From Bacillota bacterium (GTDB taxonomy: Bacteria > Bacillota_I > Bacilli_A > Acholeplasmatales > Acholeplasmataceae): a stretch of 32,415 bases of DNA. The notes under the pieces were generated by a model. The model searched no databases, was not told the origin of the DNA, and was given only the letters and a program-made list of their open reading frames with translations. The stretch covers positions 1-32,415 of the forward strand of contig JAHIRQ010000092.1 of the NCBI GenBank assembly GCA_018818645.1, given 5' to 3'. Below are positions 25,252 through 32,415 of this stretch, in pieces (the stretch's first letter is position 1; each line of letters opens with the position of its first letter). A program made the translations under genes and the position numbers.

Positions 25252-25280
25252 TTGACTTATTCAAATTTATCATGTATTAT
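25252..25280 (+). promoter_or_regulatory. Sigma-A promoter of metK
   Basis: TTGACT (25252-25257), 17-base spacer, TATTAT (25275-25280). Transcription should start near 25287, about 25 bases before the riboswitch aptamer. An inverted repeat ACCGAT (25241-25246)/ATCGGT (25283-25288) brackets the promoter. Confidence 0.82.
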
Positions 25281-25310
25281 AAATCGGTAATAAAAAAATA
25301 ATAAGTATTA

Positions 25311-25405
25311 CTTATTCAGAGCTATGGAGGCCAGTGACCGACGAAGTAGCAGCAACCTATTGAATTAGGTGCTTCCCACGAGGGGTAAAATAACCCATCA
25401 ATAAG
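25311..25405 (+). ncRNA. SAM-I (S-box) type riboswitch aptamer, variant
   Basis: The leader of metK has the S-box layout. P1 is CTTATT (25311-25316) with AATAAG (25400-25405). AGAG follows P1, then P2 GCTA/TAGC (25321-25324 with 25347-25350) with GGAGG and a GACGAA kink-turn. P3 is ACCTA/TAGGT after GCAACC, then GGTGCT, and P4 is GGGT/ACCC. It senses S-adenosylmethionine and should switch off its synthetase. It departs from the consensus at AGCAACC instead of GGCAACC and in a shortened P3-P4 junction. The L2 GTG (25334-25336) can pair with junction CAC (25377-25379), keeping the pseudoknot with different bases. Genetic context (metK) and the downstream terminator strongly support it. Confidence 0.87.
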
Positions 25406-25421
25406 GAAAAATACCAATAAT

Positions 25422-25450
25422 GGCGCTTTTCCTTGAGAAGAGCGCTTTTT
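25422..25450 (+). terminator. Riboswitch-controlled terminator upstream of metK
   Basis: GCGCTTTTC (25423-25431), loop CTTGA, GAAGAGCGC (25437-25445, one G-U) then TTTTT. The competing antiterminator is AAGGAAAA (25403-25410), which overlaps the P1 3' strand and is exactly complementary to TTTTCCTT (25427-25434). SAM binding should lock P1 and free the terminator, giving an OFF switch. Confidence 0.88.
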
Positions 25451-25477
25451 ATATGTCAAAACGAAAGGAATTAGAAC

Positions 25478-26626
25478 ATGAGAAAATTATTTAGCAGTGA
25501 ATCCGTAACAGAAGGGCATCCAGATAAAGTCGCAGATTTTATATCTGACTCTATTTTAGATGCAGTCCTTCTTCAAGACCCCAATTCTAGAGTTGCATGC
25601 GAAACTGCAGTAACTACTGATTATGCACTACTTTTTGGTGAAATAACTACCAATGCAGTCATCAATTTTGAAGAAGTTGTAAGAAATGCGATACACTTCA
25701 TCGGATACAATAAAAAAGAATATGGATATAATGCTGATGATGTCGTGGTTGATGTTAGAATTAAACCTCAATCACCTGATATTGCACTTGGAGTCGATGA
25801 AAAAGAAAATAAAGAACAAGGAGCTGGAGATCAAGGCTTGATGTTTGGTTATGCATGCAATGAAACAGTGAATTTAATGCCACTTCCAATTGATTTATCA
25901 CATCGTCTAGCAAAACGCTTAAGTGAAGTCAGAAAATTAAACATTATTCCAGGTCTTCGACCAGATGGAAAAACACAGGTTACGGTTGAATATAACGAAC
26001 AAAATTATCCTGTCTCAATCCATACAGTCGTTTTATCGACACAGCACGATGAAGAATGGAATCAAGATGATTTAAAAAAAGAGATTCATCAGCATGTGCT
26101 AGAACCTATTTTAAAGGGATATGATACATCAAATACAATTTATCAAATCAATCCTACAGGTCGATTTGTGATGGGTGGACCTCATGGTGATGCAGGACTT
26201 ACCGGAAGAAAAATAATTGTTGATACCTATGGTGGATATGCAAGACATGGTGGTGGAGCATTTTCTGGTAAAGATGCATCTAAGGTTGATAGAAGTGCTG
26301 CTTATATGGCAAGATATATTGCAAAAAATATCGTTGGATCTGGAATAGCGGATCAATGTGAGATTCAAATCGCTTATGCAATTGGACTCGCTGAGCCAGT
26401 CAGTGTATCTATAGAAACGTTTGGAACTGAAAAGGTATCCATAGATAAAATCTATCAAGCAGTAAAAAAGAACTTTGATTTAAGACCCTCCGCGATTATT
26501 AAGACATTGGAATTAAAGCGTCCAATATTCGCGAAAACTGCTTCTTATGGACATTTTGGCAGAGAAGAAGAAACATTCACATGGGAAAAGCTCAATAAGA
26601 TTGATATTTTTAGAAATCTATTATAA
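25478..26626 (+). CDS. metK: S-adenosylmethionine synthetase
   Basis: MetK makes SAM from methionine and ATP. The 382-aa protein has [11 protein letters not shown] at the N-terminus (GHPDK at 13-17) and [12 protein letters not shown], the signature loop. The second signature is in [27 protein letters not shown], and the C-terminus contains [11 protein letters not shown]. Length is normal. AAAGGA lies before the ATG. Expression should be controlled by the SAM-sensing leader. Two downstream genes (DUF3137 and lemA) follow at 20 and 15 bases without a terminator, so they are probably co-transcribed and also under SAM control. Confidence 0.98.
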   Translation: MRKLFSSESVTEGHPDKVADFISDSILDAVLLQDPNSRVACETAVTTDYALLFGEITTNAVINFEEVVRNAIHFIGYNKKEYGYNADDVVVDVRIKPQSPDIALGVDEKENKEQGAGDQGLMFGYACNETVNLMPLPIDLSHRLAKRLSEVRKLNIIPGLRPDGKTQVTVEYNEQNYPVSIHTVVLSTQHDEEWNQDDLKKEIHQHVLEPILKGYDTSNTIYQINPTGRFVMGGPHGDAGLTGRKIIVDTYGGYARHGGGAFSGKDASKVDRSAAYMARYIAKNIVGSGIADQCEIQIAYAIGLAEPVSVSIETFGTEKVSIDKIYQAVKKNFDLRPSAIIKTLELKRPIFAKTASYGHFGREEETFTWEKLNKIDIFRNLL

Positions 26627-26646
26627 AATAATAACTAGGTGATTAT

Positions 26647-27549
26647 ATGGACAAACTTTTGGTTCTAGAGCAAAAAAGATTAGAAATCTTTAAAAAGTAT
26701 AACAAAGAGACAAAACGAGGAATTATATTAATTGTAGTTGCAGGACTGATTGCAATTGCAGGATTTCTTCTTACTTTAGAACTCTTATTTTTTCTTGCAG
26801 GACTCATTGCTTTAATCGGATTTATTTTCTTTGGAGTTGCACAAAGACATGTTCAAACCTTTAGAACACTGATTAAGTCTGAATTGATCTTAACATTATT
26901 ACAGGACCAATTCGATAATGTTTCCTATGATGCAAAGGGATTTATTCCTTCATCAACGATTGTATCTACAGGTATGGTGAAAAGACCAGATCGTTTCCAT
27001 GGGGAAGATTATATTAGAGGAGATTATAAAGGTGTCAATTTCCAAGTTTCTGATGTTGACTTAAAAGAACGTGTTGAAACTAGAGATTCGAAGGGGAATG
27101 TTCATGTTTCCTATCAAACCTATTTCAAAGGTAGATGGTACATTTATCAATTTGAAAGAAGATTCAAAGATGTCTTAAAAATTTGTGAAGGTAGAGGCTA
27201 TCAAGTCAATACCAAGGGCTTAGTCAAAATCGATACAGAAAGTATTGAGTTTAACAAAAAATTTGCAATTTATGCATCAACCCAAGAATATGGATTTTAT
27301 CACATCACATCATCCATGATTGAAAAACTGATGGAACTTGAAAAGTTACATCGTGGATCTATATTATATTATTATTCAGGAAACGAATTACACATTGGTG
27401 TGAACGACAGAAGAGATTACATGGAATTATCTGTCAAGACTCCAATTAATGAAGAATCACTCAAAACATTTATGGGTGATATTGATCTAATACCAGCAAT
27501 CATCAATGAATTGCGATTAGATAGTTCTAAATTCAAGAACCCTCTTTAG
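26647..27549 (+). CDS. DUF3137-family membrane protein
   Basis: This 300-aa protein has a cytoplasmic coiled N-terminus, two adjacent membrane helices (about 26-45 and 48-66) and a large C-terminal domain. That domain has FIPSSTIVSTGMVKRPDRFHGEDYIRGDYKGVNFQVSDVDL, the pattern of DUF3137 (a hydrophobic residue before the GEDYIxGxYxGV core). The family has no established biochemical function but is repeatedly found next to lemA, as here. A TAGGTGAT ribosome binding site lies upstream. It is probably membrane anchored, with the large domain in the cytoplasm by the positive-inside rule. Confidence 0.8.
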   Translation: MDKLLVLEQKRLEIFKKYNKETKRGIILIVVAGLIAIAGFLLTLELLFFLAGLIALIGFIFFGVAQRHVQTFRTLIKSELILTLLQDQFDNVSYDAKGFIPSSTIVSTGMVKRPDRFHGEDYIRGDYKGVNFQVSDVDLKERVETRDSKGNVHVSYQTYFKGRWYIYQFERRFKDVLKICEGRGYQVNTKGLVKIDTESIEFNKKFAIYASTQEYGFYHITSSMIEKLMELEKLHRGSILYYYSGNELHIGVNDRRDYMELSVKTPINEESLKTFMGDIDLIPAIINELRLDSSKFKNPL

Positions 27550-27564
27550 GAAGGAGAGAAAAAA

Positions 27565-28122
27565 ATGCCAGGATTATATATTGGTTTAGGTTTAGGTTTA
27601 TTATTATTAATTATTATCGGATGGGTGATTAGCACAATCAACTCATTCAGAAGAATGCTTGTCAAAATCGATGAGTCAGAATCAAGCATCGATGTTGCCT
27701 TAACAAAACGTTTTGATTTATTATCTAAAATGTTTTCAGCTGTAAAAGGTTACATGAAGCATGAACAAGAAACTTTGACTAAAGTTGTTTCAATGAGACA
27801 ACCATCTCATGGTGCTCCAATGGCTGAAAAACAAGAATTTGCGAATGAAGTCACTAGAGGTCTTCAAGCAATTAATGTAGTTGTTGAACAATACCCTGAT
27901 CTTAAGGCTTCTCAAAATGTTGGTAAGCTACAAGATGCTTCTGTCGAAGTCGAAGAAAACCTACAAGCAGCAAGACGTGTTTATAATTCAAACGTATCTT
28001 ACTACAACCAAAAAGTTGTTGTATTCCCAAGCAATATTATTGCGAATTGGAAGAAGTTTGAAAAACGTGCATTCTTTGAAGCTGAAGCGATTAAAAGAGA
28101 AGACGTTAAATTTGATTTTTAA
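27565..28122 (+). CDS. lemA: LemA family protein
   Basis: This 185-aa LemA-type protein has one N-terminal membrane helix (about 4-25, Gly/Leu/Ile rich) followed by a long helical bundle. Conserved parts are SEIDVAL-like ESESSIDVALTKRFDLLSKM and AARRVYNSNVSYYNQKVVVFPSNIIA, the hallmark C-terminal region. Its function is not established; homologues are widespread in bacteria. AAAGGAGAG lies before the ATG. Last gene of the metK transcript, with the stop codon at the edge of a strong terminator. Confidence 0.93.
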   Translation: MPGLYIGLGLGLLLLIIIGWVISTINSFRRMLVKIDESESSIDVALTKRFDLLSKMFSAVKGYMKHEQETLTKVVSMRQPSHGAPMAEKQEFANEVTRGLQAINVVVEQYPDLKASQNVGKLQDASVEVEENLQAARRVYNSNVSYYNQKVVVFPSNIIANWKKFEKRAFFEAEAIKREDVKFDF

Positions 28123-28150
28123 TAAGATGCCATTGGCGTCTTATTTTTTT
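28121..28150 (+). terminator. Terminator of metK-lemA
   Basis: AATAAGATGCC (28121-28131), loop ATT, GGCGTCTTATT (28135-28145, one T-G wobble) then TTTTT. Confidence 0.88.
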
Positions 28151-28182
28151 AAATACCCTTATAGAGCGATTTTAAAGGAGTT

Positions 28183-28222
28183 AAAGAATGAATGAGAAAT
28201 ATTTCTTATCCATTCTTTTTTT
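28183..28222 (+). terminator. Second terminator-like hairpin between lemA and secA
   Basis: AAAGAATGAATGAGAAA (28183-28199) pairs with TTTCTTATCCATTCTTT (28202-28218) over 17 positions with one mismatch and one wobble, followed by TTTT. It lies 30 bases after the lemA terminator, with no recognised gene between them. Confidence 0.7.
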
Positions 28223-28226
28223 ATGA
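28188..28226 (+). other. Possible 12-codon micro-ORF inside the hairpin
   Basis: AAAGGAG (28174-28180) lies seven bases before an ATG that opens a 12-residue frame (MNEKYFLSILFL) ending at TGA. A second ATG at 28192 opens a 20-residue frame to 28254. The Shine-Dalgarno is near perfect, but the frame lies in the terminator stem and no promoter is evident. It may be a leader peptide, a small protein or a gene remnant. Confidence 0.3.
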
Positions 28227-28267
28227 TTTTTTAAATTATGTTAAAATCCCATAAACAGTGATATCGC

Positions 28268-28299
28268 TTGTAAAAAACCTTGTATTATAGTAATATAAT
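28268..28299 (+). promoter_or_regulatory. Promoter region of secA-prfB
   Basis: TTGTAA (28268-28273) with TAATAT at 17 bases (28291-28296), or TATAAT (28294-28299) at 20 bases. The exact -10 is uncertain. The 11 bases GATATCGCTTG (28260-28270) that run into the -35 also occur at the metK promoter. Confidence 0.5.
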
Positions 28300-28323
28300 A
28301 AAGAACGTAAAGGATGTGTATCT

Positions 28324-30792
28324 ATGTTAAAAAAATGGTTTGACCCAGGCAAAAGAGAAATTAAAGACGCTAAGAAAATCGCAGATGTTGTTTTTTCTCT
28401 AGAAGCAGAAATGGAAAAATTAACCGATGTTGAACTAACCGCTAAGACTCCATTATTTAAAGAAAGATATCAAAATGGTGAGTCACTAGAAAGCATTATG
28501 CCAGAAGCTTTTGCTGTTGTTAGAGAAGCATCTAGACGTGTAACTAAGCTTTTTCCATATTATGTACAGGTACTCGGAGCGGTCGCTATATTCCACGGTA
28601 ATATCGCTGAAATGAGAACCGGTGAAGGTAAAACCCTTACCGCTGTTATGCCAGCTTATTTAAGTGCTTTAAATGGTGAAGGTGTCCATATTGTTACCGT
28701 CAATGAATACTTGGCTAAGCGTGAAGCAGAGGGTGATATCGGTGATTTGTTTCGCTTTTTAGGCTTAACTGTAGGTCTCAATTTAAGAGACTTAACTAGA
28801 GAGCAGAAAAAAGAAGCTTATGACTGTGATATCTTATATTCAACCAACTCTGAACTAGGCTTTGATTATTTACGTGATCACATGGTTTTATATGCAAAGG
28901 ATATGGTTGCTCAACGAGGCCTAAATTACGCAATTATCGATGAAGTAGACTCCATTTTAATTGATGAAGCTAGAACTCCATTGATCATTTCTGGTGGATC
29001 TAAAAATAATCATAATTTATACCAAGCTGCTGATAGATTCTCTAAATCTCTACGCGATGAAGATTTTGAAATTGACTTAGAGTCAAAGAGTATCGCATTA
29101 ACACCAACAGGGATTAAGAAAGCAGAACAAATCTTTCAATTGGAAAACTTATATGATTTGAAGCATGTCACATTGGTGCATCACATTAATAACGCACTGC
29201 GTGCAAATCATATTATGTCTAGAGATAAAGAATATGTTGTTGATAATGATGAAGTCTTAATTGTAGACCAGTTTACAGGTCGTATTTTAAGAGGACGTCA
29301 ATTCTCTGAAGGCTTACATCAAGCTTTGGAAGCTAAAGAAGGTGTACAAGTCAAGAAGGAAACCGTTACGGTTGCTACCATAACCTATCAAAATTTCTTT
29401 AGAATGTATAAAAAACTTTCTGGTATGACAGGAACTGCAAAAACTGAGGAAGAAGAATTCCGCGATATTTATAATATGGATGTTGTCGAAGTTCCTACCA
29501 ATGCTCCAGTCATTAGAAAAGATGAACCTGATTATATTTATGCGAGCTTAGAAGAGAAATTTAAAGCTCTTGTTGATGAAGTTGAGGCTAGATATAAAAT
29601 AGGACAGCCAATGCTTATCGGTACTATAGCAGTTGAAACCTCTGAAGATTTATCAAGAATGCTGAAGGCAAGAAGAATTCCACACGAAGTATTGAATGCC
29701 AAGAACCATGAAAGAGAAGCTGAAATTGTTGCCAAAGCAGGGTTTTTAGGATCTGTAACGATTGCTACAAATATGGCTGGTCGTGGTACGGATATCAAGT
29801 TAGGACCAGGTGTTGTTGCACTCGGCGGTTTAGCCGTTATCGGTAGTGAACGTCATGAATCTAGACGTATCGATAATCAGTTACGTGGTCGTGCTGGTCG
29901 TCAAGGTGACCCTGGGTATTCAAGATTCTATCTATCCGCAGAAGATGAATTGATGATGCGTTTCGGTGGTGAATCCTTTAAAAGAAGAATCGAAATGCTT
30001 GAAAGACTTAACACTTCAGGACAACCTTTATCATCGAAGTTATTTTCGAGATTTGTGACCAGTGCACAAAAAAGAATCGAAGGTAACAACTATGATTCCC
30101 GTAAGAATGTCTTAAAATATGATGATGTACTCCGCAAGCAAAGAGAAATCATTTATAAAGAACGTCGTGATGTCTTAACGCTACCATCGATTGAAGATCA
30201 GGTTAGAAATACTGTTAAGAATAGTTTATCGAATGTTTTACAACAATTTGTTCATCCAGTTGGAAAGAATCAATTCAAAATTGATGACGACAACATCATA
30301 GCTACCTTTAACGGTAACATATTCTTACCAAATACTTTGGTTAAAGAAGAAATTGAAAAAATGGATGAAAATGAACTTAGAGATTTTATTTTAGACACAG
30401 CAGAAAAAGAAATTGACCGTAAAAAAAGTCAAGTTCCACCTGAAGTCTTTAATGAGTTCTTAAAGGTTGTTATGCTTAGAGTGATTGATACCTATTGGAT
30501 GCGTCATATTGATACGATGAGTGAGCTTCGTCAAGGAGTTACCTTGCAAGCCTATGCACAACAAAGTCCACTTGTCATCTATCAAAAACAAGGGCTTGAA
30601 ATGTTTAATGAAATGGTAAAAAACATTTCAAACGATATCGCTAGATATGCAATTCGTGCTCAAATTCAATATAATGTTGAACGTGAAGCAGTTGTTAAAA
30701 ATACACAAACCAATGAAGGCAGATCAGATGCAAAGCCTAAGAAGCCAAAAATAAGAAAAAACAGGGACAGAAGAAATCAGCCTTGGCGTTAG
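28324..30792 (+). CDS. secA: Protein translocase ATPase SecA
   Basis: SecA drives preproteins through SecYEG. The 822-aa protein has the motor core: AEMRTGEGKTLTAV (Walker A at 100-104) and IIDEVDSILIDEARTPL (Walker B 206-210). The preprotein-binding insert follows, then TMAGRGTDIKLG-like NMAGRGTDIKLGPGV and QLRGRAGRQGDPGYSRFYLS of the second nucleotide-binding domain. The C-terminal scaffold has DTYWMRHIDTMSELRQGV. It ends in a basic tail (KPKKPKIRKNRDRRNQPWR) without the CxCx8CH zinc motif found in many SecA proteins. AAAGGA precedes the ATG. It leads a transcript with prfB, which starts 12 bases downstream. Confidence 0.98.
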   Translation: MLKKWFDPGKREIKDAKKIADVVFSLEAEMEKLTDVELTAKTPLFKERYQNGESLESIMPEAFAVVREASRRVTKLFPYYVQVLGAVAIFHGNIAEMRTGEGKTLTAVMPAYLSALNGEGVHIVTVNEYLAKREAEGDIGDLFRFLGLTVGLNLRDLTREQKKEAYDCDILYSTNSELGFDYLRDHMVLYAKDMVAQRGLNYAIIDEVDSILIDEARTPLIISGGSKNNHNLYQAADRFSKSLRDEDFEIDLESKSIALTPTGIKKAEQIFQLENLYDLKHVTLVHHINNALRANHIMSRDKEYVVDNDEVLIVDQFTGRILRGRQFSEGLHQALEAKEGVQVKKETVTVATITYQNFFRMYKKLSGMTGTAKTEEEEFRDIYNMDVVEVPTNAPVIRKDEPDYIYASLEEKFKALVDEVEARYKIGQPMLIGTIAVETSEDLSRMLKARRIPHEVLNAKNHEREAEIVAKAGFLGSVTIATNMAGRGTDIKLGPGVVALGGLAVIGSERHESRRIDNQLRGRAGRQGDPGYSRFYLSAEDELMMRFGGESFKRRIEMLERLNTSGQPLSSKLFSRFVTSAQKRIEGNNYDSRKNVLKYDDVLRKQREIIYKERRDVLTLPSIEDQVRNTVKNSLSNVLQQFVHPVGKNQFKIDDDNIIATFNGNIFLPNTLVKEEIEKMDENELRDFILDTAEKEIDRKKSQVPPEVFNEFLKVVMLRVIDTYWMRHIDTMSELRQGVTLQAYAQQSPLVIYQKQGLEMFNEMVKNISNDIARYAIRAQIQYNVEREAVVKNTQTNEGRSDAKPKKPKIRKNRDRRNQPWR

Positions 30793-30804
30793 GGGGTACT
30801 TTTC

Positions 30805-31905
30805 TTGGAAACATATGAAGTCAATAAAATATTATCTTTATTTGAAGAAAGTATCAATGATTTAAACAAAGCGCTAAATCCACAAAAACTTGAGAATGAG
30901 TATAAAAGACTTAATCTTCTTATGCAGGAACCTAGTTTTTGGTCGAATCAAAATTTAGCTAAAAAAACTTCAAAAGAAGCAACCGAAATTCGTCAAAAGC
31001 TTGACGATTTCTTTGCTTTAGATAAAAAGTATAAAAATCTAGTCGAATGGTTTTCCATTAGCGAAGAAGGAACTGAAGAGTGGACCATCTTGGAAAATGA
31101 TATTGAAACCCTTCAAAAAGAATTGAAAGCATTTGAAATTGAAACACTACTCAATGGGCCATATGACAATAGCAATGCAATTATTGAACTTCACCCTGGA
31201 GCAGGTGGCACAGAGTCACAAGACTGGGCAGATATGCTATATAGAATGTATACAAGATTTGCACAAAGAAGAAAATTTAAGATTGAAGTTCTAGATTATC
31301 AATCTGGTGAAGAAGCAGGTATAAAAAGTGTTACTGTTCTCATTAAAGGACCCTATGCCTATGGCTATTTAAAGGCTGAACGTGGAGTACATCGTTTGGT
31401 TAGAATATCACCATTTGATTCCAATGCAAGAAGACATACCTCATTTGCATCATTAGATGTCATACCTGAGATTAACGATGATATTGACATTGAAATCAAA
31501 GATGAAGATATCAAAATTGATGTTTATCGCAGTGGTGGAGCAGGTGGGCAATCGGTTAATACGACAGATTCTGCAGTAAGAATAACTCATTTGCCTACAA
31601 ATATTGTAGTCACATGCCAAAATGAAAGAAGTCAATTAAAGAATAAAGAATCAGCTATGACAGTCTTAAAATCAAAGCTTGTTCAAGAAGAAATCAAAAA
31701 ACAAGAGGAAAATATTAGAGCAATCAAAGGGGAACAAAAAGAAATTGGATGGGGCTCACAAATTCGATCATACGTATTTCACCCCTATCAAATGGTAAAG
31801 GATCATCGTACCAATTATGAAGTCGCTCAAGTTGACCTAGTAATGGATGGAGAAATTGATGGATTTATCAATGCTTATTTAAAAGCAGGTGACAATCATG
31901 AATAA
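30805..31905 (+). CDS. prfB: Peptide chain release factor 2
   Basis: RF2 reads UAA and UGA stop codons and triggers peptide release. The 366-aa protein carries the GGQ loop in YRSGGAGGQSVNTTDSAVRITHLP, the catalytic motif. The anticodon-like region is in RRHTSFASLDVIPEI, where RF2 has its SPF motif (SPFDSNARR is seen). The C-terminal part has IRSYVFHPYQMVKDHRTN. Most RF2 genes need a +1 frameshift at CTT TGA; here codons 29-30 read CTT GAG in frame with no TGA, so no frameshift is required. The start is TTG with AGGGGG eight bases upstream. RF2 fits a genome where UGA is a stop. It overlaps yitT by eight bases. Confidence 0.96.
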   Translation: METYEVNKILSLFEESINDLNKALNPQKLENEYKRLNLLMQEPSFWSNQNLAKKTSKEATEIRQKLDDFFALDKKYKNLVEWFSISEEGTEEWTILENDIETLQKELKAFEIETLLNGPYDNSNAIIELHPGAGGTESQDWADMLYRMYTRFAQRRKFKIEVLDYQSGEEAGIKSVTVLIKGPYAYGYLKAERGVHRLVRISPFDSNARRHTSFASLDVIPEINDDIDIEIKDEDIKIDVYRSGGAGGQSVNTTDSAVRITHLPTNIVVTCQNERSQLKNKESAMTVLKSKLVQEEIKKQEENIRAIKGEQKEIGWGSQIRSYVFHPYQMVKDHRTNYEVAQVDLVMDGEIDGFINAYLKAGDNHE

Positions 31906-32415
31906 AGCTAAACGTCGTGAAATTTTAGAAATCACAGCAGGTGTTGTCTTGCTATCCTTAGGTTTCTATTTTTTCTTATTACCTTTAGGTCTAGTCATCG
32001 GTGGTGTGATGGGTGTATCTGTCTTAATCCAAGATCAAATACCAGTAAGTTTATTTATGTATATCGCAAATATCATTTTGCTAATCATAGGAGGTTTATT
32101 TCTCGGAAAAGTTTTTTTCTATAAAACAGTCTATGCAACACTGCTTTCCCCAACCTTAATTTTTATCCTAGAAAAAACAATTGACTCCAACTTCTTTATG
32201 AGACATATGGTTGAAAGTCCACTCTTAATAGGTGCAACCTTTGGAGGTTTATTTATTGGTGCAGGACTTGGTATTGTCGTTAGAAACAATGGAACGACAG
32301 GTGGTATCGATGTCGTGCAACGCATCTTAAATAAATATTTAAACATCCCATTTTCAACAGCTATGTATTTCACAGATGGAGCAGTTATCTTTGTTGCTAT
32401 GCTCATCAACTTTCA
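31898..32415 (+). CDS. YitT-family membrane protein (cut by window edge)
   Basis: The frame is open from the ATG to the end of the window (172 codons), so the C-terminal domain is missing. It has about five hydrophobic helices. ITAGVVLLSLGFYFFLLPLGLVIGGVMGVSVLIQ, GGLFIGAGLGIVVRNNGTTGGIDVVQRILNKYLNIP and FTDGAVI match the YitT/DUF161 family, whose NGxTGGxDI element is diagnostic. Function is not established; several homologues are annotated as membrane proteins with a cytosolic DUF2179 domain. The ATG overlaps the end of prfB by eight bases, with AGGTGA as ribosome binding site. Confidence 0.88.
   Translation, partial: MNKAKRREILEITAGVVLLSLGFYFFLLPLGLVIGGVMGVSVLIQDQIPVSLFMYIANIILLIIGGLFLGKVFFYKTVYATLLSPTLIFILEKTIDSNFFMRHMVESPLLIGATFGGLFIGAGLGIVVRNNGTTGGIDVVQRILNKYLNIPFSTAMYFTDGAVIFVAMLINF

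Noticed and set aside
26129-26458. Minus-strand frame inside metK
   Set aside because: It is complementary to conserved SAM synthetase codons and has no independent support.
30791-30807. AGGGGG before prfB as a frameshift-stimulating element
   Set aside because: There is no CTT TGA after it; at eight bases from TTG it serves as the normal Shine-Dalgarno.
1-32415. CRISPR arrays, transposons, prophage, tRNA or rRNA genes
   Set aside because: No regularly spaced repeats, transposase-like frames, or cloverleaf/rRNA-like segments were seen on reading both strands; intergenic regions are short and accounted for.

Overview
The window is a contiguous, gene-dense stretch of an AT-rich low-GC Gram-positive-type chromosome. 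It most likely comes from Acholeplasma or a close Mollicute relative. Supporting points are the AT-rich codon use, a compact translation factor IF-2 (622 aa), SecA without a C-terminal zinc tail, a truncated NusA that ends after the KH domains, and no cell-wall genes. UGA is a stop codon here: it ends uvrC, the aldo/keto reductase, znuB and the L7Ae-like gene, and prfB (RF2) is present. This excludes the UGA=Trp mycoplasmas and spiroplasmas. Genus assignment is inference; nothing was searched. I saw no transposase, phage gene, CRISPR array, tRNA or rRNA.

Layout. 1-431: the 5' part of rqcH (minus), cut by the window edge. 518-1448: gmk-rpoZ with a strong promoter and a terminator. 1487-4110: uvrC translationally coupled to a DEDDh exonuclease, ending in a bidirectional terminator shared with the convergent RNase J gene. 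5889-7657: a Cof-type HAD phosphatase overlapping tail to tail with coaD, then an unidentified small membrane protein. 7662-8580: an aldo/keto reductase with its own promoter and terminator.

8595-15569 is a long minus-strand block with two operons. The first, in transcription order, is a membrane acyltransferase-like protein, a CapK/PaaK-like adenylate-forming enzyme and a YfcC-family carrier. The second is znuA-znuC-znuB-zur, a metal ABC importer ending with its Fur-family regulator. Two 7-1-7 palindromes flank the znuA promoter and look like the operators of that regulator.

15618-20034 is the classic rimP-nusA-rnpM(ylxR)-ylxQ-infB-rbfA operon with a hairpin at the start of its leader. 20045-25225 holds priA, fmt, a YutG/PgpA-type phosphatase and a six-helix membrane protein whose C-terminal half looks like a degenerate HD-GYP domain. 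25252-28150 holds metK behind a SAM-I-type riboswitch with a complete terminator/antiterminator, followed by a DUF3137 protein and LemA. 28183-28254 is an odd intergenic stretch with a second terminator-like hairpin enclosing a tiny ORF. 28268 to the end holds secA, prfB (no programmed frameshift) and a truncated YitT-family membrane protein.

Most of the window is core housekeeping. The parts most worth a second look are the three-gene acyl-transfer-like operon, the degenerate HD-GYP membrane protein, the two-operator metal switch, the variant SAM riboswitch and the lemA-secA intergenic micro-ORF.
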